A DNA stretch of 64,000 nt from Agromyces badenianii (GTDB lineage Bacteria > Actinomycetota > Actinomycetes > Actinomycetales > Microbacteriaceae), in assembly GCF_003070885.1 (NCBI RefSeq), contig NZ_CP028913.1, positions 868,001 through 932,000 on the forward strand, in the 5' to 3' direction. The position numbers and the translations under genes were made by a program. The notes beneath the pieces are model-generated. The model did no database searches. It was given only the letters and a program-made list of their open reading frames with translations, and was not told the DNA's origin. Positions 1 to 8,067 of the stretch are shown one piece after another; the first letter of the stretch is position 1, and each line of letters opens with the position of its first letter.

Positions 1-727
1 GTCGCCGATCATGCAGTTCGGGTACGCCGAGTCCCTGGGGCTGCTCTGGCTCGCGCTCGCGCTGCTCCTGCTCGTCGACCGGCGGTACGGATGGCTCGTG
101 CCGGTGCTCGCCGTGTGGGCGTTCACGCGCCCTGGCGCTCTGGCCTTCGCGCTCACCCTCGGGCTGCACTGGCTGTGGCGGTGGTTCTCGCGACGACGCG
201 ACCCGTTCCCGGTGCGGGAACGGGTGCTCGCGGCATCCGCCACCGTGTTCGCCGTGCTGGTCGGCTTCGCCTGGCCCGGAATCGTCTGGGCGGCCACCGG
301 TGAGCTGCACGGGTACACGGCCACCGAGCTCGCGTGGCGGTCGGCCTACATCGGGTACCAGGAGCTCGTGCCCTTCACGGCCTGGTTCCAGTCGGGCGGC
401 TGGTGGCTCGGGCAACCGCTCGGCACGATCGCGGTGCTCGCCCTCATCGCCGGCTTCGCGCTCACGCTGTTCCTGCCGGCGGTGCGCCGGCTCGGCGTCG
501 ACCTTCGGCTCTGGCTGGCGAGCTACGGGTTGTACCTCCTCGCGGTGTTCTTCCCGCAGTCGAGCACCTTCCGCATCCTCGCTCCGATGTTCCCGCTCGT
601 GGGCGCCCTCGCCCAGCCGCGGGCCGCATGGTACCGGTGGAGCGTGGTCGCGCTCTCTCTCTTGCTGCAACTCGGTTGGCTGCTCATCGCATGGGGCGTC
701 GACGGCCGCGACTGGACGCCTCCCTGA
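1..727 (+). CDS. multi-pass membrane protein, 3' end only (GT-C/PIG-V mannosyltransferase-like)
   Basis: The reading frame is already open at base 2, so the gene starts left of the window. About 240 residues are visible, made of six or seven hydrophobic segments separated by short Arg-rich loops. The first visible residues (SPIMQFGYAES) resemble the conserved region of PIG-V-type lipid-dependent mannosyltransferases, where a Tyr-Ala-Glu motif precedes a run of membrane helices. The catalytic acidic loop expected nearer the N-terminus lies outside the window, so the enzyme class is an inference. The TGA stop is at 725-727 and is followed by about 140 bases with no gene. Confidence 0.55.
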   Translation, partial: SPIMQFGYAESLGLLWLALALLLLVDRRYGWLVPVLAVWAFTRPGALAFALTLGLHWLWRWFSRRRDPFPVRERVLAASATVFAVLVGFAWPGIVWAATGELHGYTATELAWRSAYIGYQELVPFTAWFQSGGWWLGQPLGTIAVLALIAGFALTLFLPAVRRLGVDLRLWLASYGLYLLAVFFPQSSTFRILAPMFPLVGALAQPRAAWYRWSVVALSLLLQLGWLLIAWGVDGRDWTPP

Positions 728-867
728 TCGGAGCGGGAATCCGCTGTCTCGGCCTCGCCCACCAGTCGTCGAATCGGTTCAATCGGCTTGCCGACAGGCT
801 CGCGGCGATTTCCCAGCACCGCCTGTGATAGCAGATAATGGAAACTCAGCCACGAAAGGGGAGTTCA

Positions 868-1041
868 ATGGCGGCCATGAAGCCACGCACCGGAGACGGG
901 CCTATGGAGGCTGTGAAGGAGGGTCGGCTCATCATCGTTCGAGTTCCGCTCGAAGGTGGGGGGCGCCTCGTCGTCTCGGTGAACGACGCTGAGGCCAAGG
1001 AACTCTACGACGTCCTCAGCGGCGTCGTGAATCCCGCCTGA
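868..1041 (+). CDS. DUF3117 family small protein
   Basis: A 57-residue protein beginning MAAMKPRTGDGPMEAVKEG, which is the highly conserved actinobacterial DUF3117 sequence. The family is 55-60 residues long, normally a single domain, and has no established function. The start at 868 is preferred over the in-frame ATG ten codons upstream because AAAGGGGAG lies 6-7 nt before it and family members begin here. No membrane segment or cofactor motif is visible. It is transcribed alone and followed directly by a strong hairpin terminator. The family is certain; the role is unknown. Confidence 0.9.
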   Translation: MAAMKPRTGDGPMEAVKEGRLIIVRVPLEGGGRLVVSVNDAEAKELYDVLSGVVNPA

Positions 1042-1052
1042 GACACACTCCT

Positions 1053-1091
1053 CGAATCGAGCCCCGAGTCCACTCGGGGCTCGATTCGTTT
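1053..1091. terminator. perfect 16-bp hairpin, probably bidirectional terminator
   Basis: CGAATCGAGCCCCGAG (1053-1068) and its exact reverse complement (1073-1088) are separated by a 4-nt loop, with TTT following on the plus strand. It sits between the convergent DUF3117 gene and O-methyltransferase gene, so it probably ends transcription from both sides. Confidence 0.85.
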
Positions 1092-1111
1092 GCCGGCGAC
1101 GTGGCAGGGCG

Positions 1112-1744
1112 CTACGCCCCGAGCTTCACGATCTGCAGCAGTCCGTCGCCGGCGGGGGTGATCGCGGTCGCCACGGCCGTCGAGGTCGCGAGCTCGGCGA
1201 TGAGGGTGCGGTAGGCGCTCGCCGACTCGTCGCGGCGCGCCGGATCGGCGACGCGGCCCTTCCACAGGGCGCGGGCGACGAGCACGATGCCGCCTGGCTT
1301 GGCGAGGCGCAGTCCGTGTTCGGCGTACTCGATCACCGACGGCGCATCGGCGTCGATGAAGACGATGTCGTAGGAGCTCTCGTTCATGCGCGGCAGCACC
1401 TCGCTCGCACGGCCGGCGATGAGCCGAACGCGTGCGGCGGCGATGCCGGCATCTGCGAAGTGCTGGCGCGCGTGCTGCTGGTACTCGGTCTCGGTGTCGA
1501 TCGAGGTGAGCAGGGCCCGGCGCGCCGCCTGCAGCATCCAGAGCCCGGAGACGCCGACCCCGGTGCCCACCTCGATGATCGCTTGGGCGCGCGACGCGGC
1601 TGCGAGCACGGCGAGCTGAGCGCCGACGGCGGGGGAGACCGGTTCGACGCCGAGTTCGAGGGACTGCTGTCGGGCCTTGGCGATCGCCTCGGTCATGGCG
1701 ACCGAGTCGTCGACGTACTTCCAGTTCAGATCGTGTTCGGACAC
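1112..1744 (-). CDS. class I SAM-dependent O-methyltransferase
   Basis: A 210-residue protein of the COG4122 (catechol/caffeoyl-CoA) O-methyltransferase family, of normal length. SAM motif I is EVGTGVGVSGLWML at about residues 58-71. An acidic loop follows it (SIDTETEYQQHAR), and DIVFIDADAP at about 125-134 carries the metal- and SAM-binding Asp residues typical of the family. The start is a GTG with GGGAG seven bases upstream; a TAGGCT -10 further back would give a leader of roughly 40 nt. The substrate cannot be read from sequence. Its M. tuberculosis counterpart by context is Rv1220c, also close to tatB (from memory). Confidence 0.88.
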   Translation of the reverse strand: MSEHDLNWKYVDDSVAMTEAIAKARQQSLELGVEPVSPAVGAQLAVLAAASRAQAIIEVGTGVGVSGLWMLQAARRALLTSIDTETEYQQHARQHFADAGIAAARVRLIAGRASEVLPRMNESSYDIVFIDADAPSVIEYAEHGLRLAKPGGIVLVARALWKGRVADPARRDESASAYRTLIAELATSTAVATAITPAGDGLLQIVKLGA

Positions 1745-1835
1745 GTGGCGGCTCCCGGGTGCATCTCTCAGCCCCTAAGCCTAGGGCGCTCGCAGCATGG
1801 CGTTCGCACGCCTCGCCGCCGACTATCCTGTAGGG

Positions 1836-2228
1836 GTGTTCGGTCTGACGTTCGAGAAGCTCCTCATCATCGGGGTGATCGCCGTCTTCCTGCTCGGCCC
1901 CGAGCGCCTGCCGCACTACGCGGCCCAGCTCGGCCGTCTCGTGCGCTCGCTGCGCGACATGGCGAACGGGGCGAAAGACCGCATGCGCGATGAGATGGGC
2001 CCCGACTTCGACGACGTCGACTGGAAGAAGCTCGATCCGCGGCAGTACGACCCGCGTCGCATCATCCGCGAGGCGCTCACCGACGTCGACCCCTTCGCCG
2101 ATGAGGCGCCGGCGCCGGTCGTCGCGCGCGCGTCGGTGAATGAGAACTCCGCCTACCTGCAGCGCAAGCGCAAGCGGGAGCTGCTCGGCGCCGAGGAACT
2201 CGCCCCGTTCGACTCCGAAGCGACCTGA
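1836..2228 (+). CDS. tatB: Sec-independent protein translocase subunit TatB
   Basis: A 130-residue protein with the TatA/TatB fold. A short N-terminal membrane helix (LLIIGVIAVFLLGP) is followed by the GPERLP hinge and an amphipathic helix (YAAQLGRLVRSLRDMANG), then an acidic, poorly conserved tail. It is longer than TatA and carries the Glu-Arg-Leu-Pro hinge typical of TatB, which with TatC forms the twin-arginine signal receptor. I chose GTG 1836 rather than the ATG at 1797 because TATCCT (1824-1829) is a -10 hexamer six bases upstream, giving a leaderless mRNA, and because the family begins with this short helix. tatA and tatC are not in the window. Confidence 0.9.
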   Translation: MFGLTFEKLLIIGVIAVFLLGPERLPHYAAQLGRLVRSLRDMANGAKDRMRDEMGPDFDDVDWKKLDPRQYDPRRIIREALTDVDPFADEAPAPVVARASVNENSAYLQRKRKRELLGAEELAPFDSEAT

Positions 2229-2262
2229 GCGGCCGGCGCAGGCGTCAGCGAGGCCGGGTGGC

Positions 2263-3813
2263 TCAGCGCAGGCGCAGCGCCTTCAGCGACTGCGCCAGCA
2301 GCATGAGGAGCGGTGCCTGCTGCTCGTACTCGCTCGCGGTGCGCGGAAGCTGGAGCAGGCCCGTCACCGAGGCGATCGTGACCGGTTCGACGAAGCGCAG
2401 GAGGCCCGCCTCGCCGTTGCGCCGGCCGAGGCCCGACTGCTTGACGCCGCCCATCGGCGCGGCCACCGAGGCGAACGAACCGCGGTAGCCCTCGTTGATG
2501 TTCACGCTGCCGGCCTCGAGGGCATCGGCGATGCGCCGCGCCCGGCCGGGTGAGCGGCTGAAGACGGCGGCGTTCAGCCCGTAGTCGCTCGCGTTCGCCG
2601 CGAGCACCGCCTCTTCGTCGCTGGCGACGAGGTAGAGCGAGGCGATCGCACCGAACGTCTCTTCGGCGTAGACGCGCATCTCGGGGGTGACGCCGGTGAG
2701 CACGGTCGGCTCGAAGAACCACGGTCCGATGTCGGGGCGGTGCCTGCCGCCGACCAGCACGGTCGCGCCCTTGGCGATCGCGTCGTCGAGGTGCGCCTGC
2801 ACCCGGGCGAGCTGCGCGGCGCTCGCGAGGGATCCGAAATCGGCGTCGAACCCGAGCCCCGAGCCGAGCTTCGCGCCACGGAGGCGCTCGACGAGGGCAC
2901 GCTGGAAGGGGCCCGCGACCTTCTGGTGCACGTAGATGCGCTCGATCGAGACGCAGAGCTGGCCCATCGCCGAGAACGCGGCGTGACCGGCGTTCGCCGC
3001 GGCCGTCTCGGGGTCGACGTCGTCGAGCACGATGAGGGCGTTCTTCCCCCCGAGTTCGAGTGAGGCGCCCACGAGCCGCCGTCCAGCCTTCTCGGCGATC
3101 GTGCGGCCGGTCGCCGTCGAACCCGTGAAGCAGATGTAGTCGGCGACATCGGTGAGCGCTTCGCCGACCTCGGCCGCCGGCCCGGCGACGACCGCCCACA
3201 ACGCCGCGGGCACGCCCGCGTCGATGAACGCCCGTCGCAACGCGAGGATCGACAGCGCCCCCTGGTCGTCGGCCTTCTGCACGACACCGCACCCGGCGGC
3301 GAGGGCGGGCACGACGTCCATCGCGGCGAGGCTCAGCGCGAAGTTCCACGGAGTGATGACGCCGGCGACGCCCTTCGGACGGAAGCGCACTCGACCCGTC
3401 GTCACGGTCGGCAGCCCCGAACGCACCGGCCGGCCGCCGAGCACCCGCCGTGCGGCGAGGGCGTTGTACCGGGTGACCGACACCGCCGCGAAGATCTCCT
3501 CGAACGCCTGCCCGCGGGTCTTGCCGCTCTCGAGCTGGATGAGGTCGAGCAGCAGCTCGCGCCGCTCGAGGATGAGGTCGTGTGCGCGCAGCAGCACTCG
3601 CCGGCGCTCGGCGAATCCCGCGCGGGCCCAGGCGAGCTGCGCGAGGCGGGCGCGGGAGACCGCGTCGAGCACATCGTCGGCGCTCGAGCGCGGCAGATCG
3701 TGCAGCGTCTCGCCCGTCGAGGGAGTCGGGACGGCGATGGTCTCGGAGCCCGACGCGACGACGTCGTCGGTGAGGCTCGCGAACAGTTCGGAGGAGGCCG
3801 TGAGGGCGCGCAT
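2263..3813 (-). CDS. NAD(P)-dependent aldehyde dehydrogenase, succinate-semialdehyde dehydrogenase-like
   Basis: A 516-residue aldehyde dehydrogenase. Landmarks are TPWNF (oxyanion Asn) at about 154-158, a cofactor-binding Lys near 180, the general-base Glu in LELGGKN near 253 and the nucleophile Cys in GQLCVS near 287. Overall it resembles the GabD2/succinate-semialdehyde branch, but substrate specificity cannot be fixed from sequence. TAGACT sits six bases upstream of ATG 3813, so a leaderless start there is preferred to the GTG at 3819. It is divergent from a transporter plus sphingosine-1-phosphate-lyase-like gene across only 55 bp. That context suggests it oxidises an aldehyde released by the lyase, possibly a long-chain one. 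Confidence 0.88.
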   Translation of the reverse strand: MRALTASSELFASLTDDVVASGSETIAVPTPSTGETLHDLPRSSADDVLDAVSRARLAQLAWARAGFAERRRVLLRAHDLILERRELLLDLIQLESGKTRGQAFEEIFAAVSVTRYNALAARRVLGGRPVRSGLPTVTTGRVRFRPKGVAGVITPWNFALSLAAMDVVPALAAGCGVVQKADDQGALSILALRRAFIDAGVPAALWAVVAGPAAEVGEALTDVADYICFTGSTATGRTIAEKAGRRLVGASLELGGKNALIVLDDVDPETAAANAGHAAFSAMGQLCVSIERIYVHQKVAGPFQRALVERLRGAKLGSGLGFDADFGSLASAAQLARVQAHLDDAIAKGATVLVGGRHRPDIGPWFFEPTVLTGVTPEMRVYAEETFGAIASLYLVASDEEAVLAANASDYGLNAAVFSRSPGRARRIADALEAGSVNINEGYRGSFASVAAPMGGVKQSGLGRRNGEAGLLRFVEPVTIASVTGLLQLPRTASEYEQQAPLLMLLAQSLKALRLR

Positions 3814-3819
3814 GCGCAC

Positions 3820-3862
3820 AGTCTAGGACAGTTGACCCAGTTCGCCGCCGGGTGGGTACACT
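3820..3862. promoter_or_regulatory. divergent leaderless promoters
   Basis: On the plus strand, TTGACC (3832-3837) and TACACT (3857-3862) are 19 bp apart, and TACACT ends six bases before ATG 3869. On the minus strand, TAGACT (complement of 3820-3825) ends six bases before ATG 3813. The two genes share a 55-bp intergenic region, so one regulator could control both. Confidence 0.65.
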
Positions 3863-3868
3863 GCCCCC

Positions 3869-5248
3869 ATGGCCGCATCGGAGCGAACCCTGTCCCGCGG
3901 TGTCGTCGCCCGCTATGCGATCGGATCCATCGGCACGGGCGGCTTCGCCACGCTGCCCGGTCTCGTGCTCGTGTACTACCTCACCGACACCCTCGGCGTC
4001 ACCGCGCTCGTCGCCGGTCTCGTCGTCACGGCCGCGAAGGTGTGGGACGTCGTGATCGACCCGTGGATCGGGGAACGGAGCGACCGGGCGCTCGCCCGGA
4101 CGGGCACACGTCGCACCTGGATGATCGTTGGCGCGCTCACCCTGCCCGTCGGCTTCGTGCTGACGTTCGCGGTGCCGTCGGGCCTCGACCCCGGGGCATC
4201 CGGCGTGTGGGTGTTCCTCGCCTTCCTCACGACGGCGACGGCGTTCAGCCTCTTCCAGGTGCCCTACATCGCGCTTCCCGCCGAGCTCACGGCCGACTAC
4301 GATGCGCGCACGCGGCTCCTCACCTGGCGAGTGATGGTGCTCACGATCGCGATCCTGCTCTTCGGCGCCGGCGGACCCGAGCTGCGGTCGGCGTTCTCCG
4401 ACGAGCACGCCGGCTACCTCGTGATGGCGCTCGTCGCCGGCCTCGTGATCGGGGCCGGCATGCTCGTCGCGACCTCGACGGCGGCGAGGGGAGCGAGATC
4501 GACGGATGCCCCGCCCGGCCGCGACATCCGGGCCGGCTACGCCGAGGGCTTCGCCGCGCTCCGGCGGAGTGCGGCGTTCCGCGCCCTGCTCGCGGCGTTC
4601 GTGCTGCAGGGCCTCGCCACGGGACTCATGCTCGCCGGCGCCCAGTTCGTGGCGACCTGGGTGCTCCGCGACGAGCGCGCGGTCACCCTGCTCTTCGTCG
4701 CGCTCATCGCGCCGGCCGTGCTCTGCGCCCCGGTGTGGCAGGTGGTGGCCGCGCGCGTCGGCAAAGAACGCGGCTTCGCGCTCGCGAGCTGCCTCTTCGG
4801 CGTCGCCGCCCTGAGCCTCGTCGGCATGATCTGGGCGCCCGGTGCGTGGGTCTACGCGCCCGTCGCCCTCGCCGGCGCGGGCTATGCCGGCATGCAGTCG
4901 CTGCCGATGGCCATGCTGCCCGACGTCATCTCGCACGACGCCCGTACCCACGGCATTGGCCGGGCCGGGAGCTTCGGCGGCGTCTGGACGGCGGGGGAGA
5001 CCGCGGGCATGGCGCTCGGCGCGACGGCACTGACGATCGTGCTGGCGATCACCGGGTACGTCGAGTCGACGGGGTCGCAGACGGTCACCCAGACCCCGGT
5101 CGCCGTGGCGGGCATCGCGATCAGCTTCAGCGTGATCCCCGCACTGCTCGTCGCGGCGAGCCTCGTGGCACTGCGACGGTATCCGCTCAGGCGCAGCGAC
5201 ATCGAGGCGGATGCCGCGGCCACGACCACGGAGGCGGTGGCCTCATGA
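3869..5248 (+). CDS. MFS transporter of the GPH cation-symporter family (MFS_2)
   Basis: A 459-residue membrane protein with about twelve hydrophobic segments. The N-terminal half carries the GPH signature: YYLTDTLG, then VWDVVIDPWIGERSDR and RTGTRRTWM, with the conserved Asp-Pro and Ser-Asp-Arg. The family moves sugars and glucuronides in bacteria; eukaryotic members (MFSD2A/B) move lysolipids and sphingosine-1-phosphate. Translation is coupled to the downstream PLP enzyme by an ATGA overlap, so the two probably act on the same compound. The start is fixed by the -10 TACACT six bases upstream. Transport direction and substrate are unknown. Confidence 0.85.
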   Translation: MAASERTLSRGVVARYAIGSIGTGGFATLPGLVLVYYLTDTLGVTALVAGLVVTAAKVWDVVIDPWIGERSDRALARTGTRRTWMIVGALTLPVGFVLTFAVPSGLDPGASGVWVFLAFLTTATAFSLFQVPYIALPAELTADYDARTRLLTWRVMVLTIAILLFGAGGPELRSAFSDEHAGYLVMALVAGLVIGAGMLVATSTAARGARSTDAPPGRDIRAGYAEGFAALRRSAAFRALLAAFVLQGLATGLMLAGAQFVATWVLRDERAVTLLFVALIAPAVLCAPVWQVVAARVGKERGFALASCLFGVAALSLVGMIWAPGAWVYAPVALAGAGYAGMQSLPMAMLPDVISHDARTHGIGRAGSFGGVWTAGETAGMALGATALTIVLAITGYVESTGSQTVTQTPVAVAGIAISFSVIPALLVAASLVALRRYPLRRSDIEADAAATTTEAVAS

Positions 5249-6780
5249 CCGGCTTCCGCCGCGAGGCATCCGACATCCTCGCCGAACTCGAGGCGATGCG
5301 GGCCGCCGACGCCCCCACGCACGGCGGCCGCGTGCTCTCGTACGTGTACGACTCGGGGCTGCCCGAGCTCGACGAGCTCGCGGCCCGCGCCGCCCGCCTC
5401 GTGCAGCCCGTGAACGGCCTCGACCCGACGACGTTCACCTCGGTCGCCGCGATGGAGGCGGGGGTCGTCGGATTCGCTCGTCGGGTGCTCGGCGGCGCAG
5501 GCGACGACGAGATCGTCGGCTCGGTCACCTCCGGCGGCACCGAGAGCTGCCTGCTCGCGGTCAAGTCGGCGCGGGACCTGTGGCGGTCGCTGCGCGCGGG
5601 AAGCCCGCGTGTGCCCCGCATCGTCGCCCCGGTGACCGTTCACGCCGTGTTCCACAAGGCCGCCGAGTACTTCGGGCTCGGGCTCGACCTCGTGCCGGTC
5701 GACCCGGATACGGGCGTCGTGTCGGTCGCCGCGATCGAGGAGCGGCTCGGCGACGACGTCGCCCTCGTCGTCGTGAGCGCGCCCTCGTATCCGTTCGCCG
5801 GTCTCGACCCCGTGGCGGACGTCGCGGCGATCACGGGCCCGCGCGGCATCGCCCTACACGTCGACGCCTGCATCGGGGGCTTCGCCCTCGCCTTCTGGCC
5901 CGACGAGCTGCCGGCGTGGAATCTGTCGGTTCCCGGCGTCACGAGCCTCTCGGCCGACCTGCACAAGTACGGATACGCGCCGAAGGGCGTCTCGGTGCTG
6001 CTGACCCGGGGCCGCGACCGCCAGCGCCACCAGTACTTCGCGACGACCGGCTGGCCCGGTTACCCCGTCGTGAACCCGACGCTCACGGGGTCGAAGCCGG
6101 CGGGGCCGCTCGCCGCGGCCTGGGCGATCATCGAGGCGCTCGGCGAAGACGGATTCGCCGCGCTCACCGCTCAGGCGGCGCGCGCGACCGTTGCGCTGCG
6201 CGAGGTCGTCGGGGGCATCGAGGGGCTGAGGATCGTCGGTGCGCCGACCGGCCCGCTCTTCGCGGTCGCGACCGACGAGTCGTTGCCTGCCGAACTGCGG
6301 GTCGACCCGCACCACTGGGCGGATGCCGCGCGCGCGGCCGGTTGGCACCTGCAACTGCAACCCGCGCTCACCCAGGCCGACGGCACGCGACTGCCCCACA
6401 CGACCCACCTCACGGTGACGCCGGTGACCGAGGCCGTGGTCGGCGAGCTGTCGACGGCACTGGTCGCGGCCGCCGATGCCGTGCGCGGTGTGCCGACCGT
6501 CGACGGGCGGGCGCTCGTCGCGGGCCTCGCCGAGACGCTGCCCGGTGGCCTCGACGCGCTCGCCGCGGCATCCGCCGGTCTCGACTCCGACGGCGCGGCG
6601 GCGCTGCTGCGCGCCCTCGGGCTTCTGGGCGGAGCAGACGCGACCCGAGCTGCGGGCGCCGACGGCGCACTGCCCGACCGGCTCGCCCCCGTGCTCGCGC
6701 TCGTCGGCGCGCTGCCGCCGCAGCTCACGGAGCGGTTGCTCGTCGAACTGCTCGCGCGGGTGGTCGAGCCGCGCGACTGA
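5245..6780 (+). CDS. sphingosine-1-phosphate lyase family PLP-dependent enzyme
   Basis: A 511-residue fold-type I PLP enzyme. SGGTES (about 96-101) binds PLP phosphate, HVDACIGGF (205-213) supplies the Asp for the pyridine nitrogen, and SADLHKYGYAPKG carries the Schiff-base Lys at about 241. The His-Lys-Tyr-Gly-Tyr-Ala-Pro-Lys-Gly block and the following TGW...NPTLTGSKP...AAWA region match sphingosine-1-phosphate lyases (human SGPL1, and the bacterial Symbiobacterium enzyme of about 507 residues) better than glutamate or aromatic decarboxylases. The lyase reaction yields a fatty aldehyde and phosphoethanolamine. The start overlaps the transporter stop (ATGA). An Ala-rich C-terminal tail of about 90 residues is unusual. 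Another phosphoethanolamine-like or amino-acid substrate is possible. Confidence 0.82.
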   Translation: MTGFRREASDILAELEAMRAADAPTHGGRVLSYVYDSGLPELDELAARAARLVQPVNGLDPTTFTSVAAMEAGVVGFARRVLGGAGDDEIVGSVTSGGTESCLLAVKSARDLWRSLRAGSPRVPRIVAPVTVHAVFHKAAEYFGLGLDLVPVDPDTGVVSVAAIEERLGDDVALVVVSAPSYPFAGLDPVADVAAITGPRGIALHVDACIGGFALAFWPDELPAWNLSVPGVTSLSADLHKYGYAPKGVSVLLTRGRDRQRHQYFATTGWPGYPVVNPTLTGSKPAGPLAAAWAIIEALGEDGFAALTAQAARATVALREVVGGIEGLRIVGAPTGPLFAVATDESLPAELRVDPHHWADAARAAGWHLQLQPALTQADGTRLPHTTHLTVTPVTEAVVGELSTALVAAADAVRGVPTVDGRALVAGLAETLPGGLDALAAASAGLDSDGAAALLRALGLLGGADATRAAGADGALPDRLAPVLALVGALPPQLTERLLVELLARVVEPRD

Positions 6781-6837
6781 CCGACGGCGGGGGCTCGATG
6801 CCGGGCGCCGGTGCGTTGGCCGCCGTTCGCCCGATGG

Positions 6838-7125
6838 TCAGCTCGTGCGGATCCTGCCGGTCGCGTCGACCGTGATGATGACCGTCTGCACTTTGCGGTT
6901 GAGGGCGCGGTAGACCACGTAGATCAACCACAGGCCGCCGGTGAGCAGCACGAGGATGAGGTTCCAGAACCAGCCGATGCGCTTGTTCTTCGACAGCACG
7001 GCCTGGCCGGCGGCGACCGATTGCACGTTCCACCCGCGCTGGGCGTACCGCGCCACCTCGGCGTTCAGCAACTGGGCGCGGGACACGTCGGACAGCGCAG
7101 CAGGGGCCGGGTTCGAATTGCTCAT
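6838..7125 (-). CDS. small membrane protein of unknown function
   Basis: A 95-residue protein. The N-terminal half is soluble (ending SVAAGQAVLSKNKR), one hydrophobic hairpin WFWNLILVLLTGGLWLIYVV lies near residues 52-71, and a short basic and beta-rich tail ends TVDATGRIRTS. I recognise the pattern from other actinobacteria but no function is known. TAACAT lies six bases before the ATG, so it has its own leaderless promoter, separate from the upstream lipoprotein operon. Confidence 0.8.
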   Translation of the reverse strand: MSNSNPAPAALSDVSRAQLLNAEVARYAQRGWNVQSVAAGQAVLSKNKRIGWFWNLILVLLTGGLWLIYVVYRALNRKVQTVIITVDATGRIRTS

Positions 7126-7172
7126 TCCGGGATGTTACCGACCGCCGCTGGGAGCGTGCCACCGCAGCCGCG

Positions 7173-8063
7173 TCACTGCAACGCGCACCGTTCGCCGTAG
7201 TAGGCGTAGAGCTCGGCCTTCAGCGTGTCACCCGATGAACGGTCGAGCCGTCCCTCGCGTCCGTCGCTCGTGCGGATCTCGAAGGGCAGGATCGTGCCGC
7301 GCTTGTCATCGGCGATCGCGTGGGCGTCGCAGCGGGCCGGCCGCACCGGCAGCGAGATCGTGACGGGGTCGCCGCCTGCCGCCACCTGCGTGCCGAGCGG
7401 CCAATCGACCCCGTCTTCGGCGTTCAGGAGCGTCGTGCCGTATACCCGGTCGATCGTGAACGAGCCATCGCCGGATGCCTCGGGCACGATATCGACATCG
7501 ATGAACGCACGGCGAGCGATGCCGCTGCCGGTCGAGCGCAGGTGCTCGGGCATCTGCAGCGCAGCCACCCGGTCGACGGACTCGGCGAGGCACTCCGAGT
7601 TCGCGATGCGGGCGAGCGTGCCGTGGGGGTCGTCGGCGATGAGCTCGCTCGACGCCCGGCCGGACGTCGTCGCGACCTGGAGGAGGATCGTCGCTTCGGG
7701 CGCCGGAGTCTCGGAACCCGCGTCCGTGCCGCACTCGCTCGCCGAGAGCGGGAGCCGGATCTGCAGGGCATTGCCCGGGGCGACCTCGAAGGGCTCGTCG
7801 CGCACCATGCCAGGCGTGAGCGTGGGTGCGACGACCTCGAGCCGCTCGACCGTGACCGGCTCGTCACCGTCGTTCTCGAGGCGCACGACGAGTCGCTGCG
7901 CCTCGATGTCGAGCCTGCCCTGCTGAACCCGCACCGAGAGCCCGTCGGGCAGGCTCGCGGACGGCTGTGCAGTGCAGGCGGCGAGCCCGAAGGCGGTCGC
8001 CGCGAGAGCGAGGGGCAGGGCGAGGGCGATCGCGAACCGGCGGGTCAGGCGGGTGCGCGGCAT
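7173..8063 (-). CDS. predicted lipoprotein, unknown function
   Basis: A 296-residue secreted protein. RR residues precede a hydrophobic signal segment ending in the lipobox LAAC, with Cys at about residue 30, so it should be a lipid-anchored extracellular protein. The rest looks beta-rich with no recognised catalytic motif; two Cys-containing loops (SASECGTDAG, NSECLAE) and a C-terminal YGERC may form disulfides. It begins four bases after the mrp stop and is probably the last gene of the MgtE-like/DUF1003/mrp operon. In M. tuberculosis a lipoprotein gene also lies near mrp (from memory). Confidence 0.8.
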   Translation of the reverse strand: MPRTRLTRRFAIALALPLALAATAFGLAACTAQPSASLPDGLSVRVQQGRLDIEAQRLVVRLENDGDEPVTVERLEVVAPTLTPGMVRDEPFEVAPGNALQIRLPLSASECGTDAGSETPAPEATILLQVATTSGRASSELIADDPHGTLARIANSECLAESVDRVAALQMPEHLRSTGSGIARRAFIDVDIVPEASGDGSFTIDRVYGTTLLNAEDGVDWPLGTQVAAGGDPVTISLPVRPARCDAHAIADDKRGTILPFEIRTSDGREGRLDRSSGDTLKAELYAYYGERCALQ

Positions 8064-8067
8064 CCGT

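Noticed and set aside
838..867. An upstream ATG for the DUF3117 gene
   Set aside because: Lies before the ribosome site, and the conserved family sequence begins at 868.
2153..4951. A long minus-strand frame of more than 900 codons across the aldehyde dehydrogenase and MFS genes
   Set aside because: It is Arg/Ala/Glu-rich with no domain and lies out of frame with two clearly recognised genes; such frames are expected in 70% GC DNA.
5211..6875. A second plus-strand frame over the S1P-lyase-like gene
   Set aside because: Arg-rich shadow of a recognised enzyme with no motif of its own.
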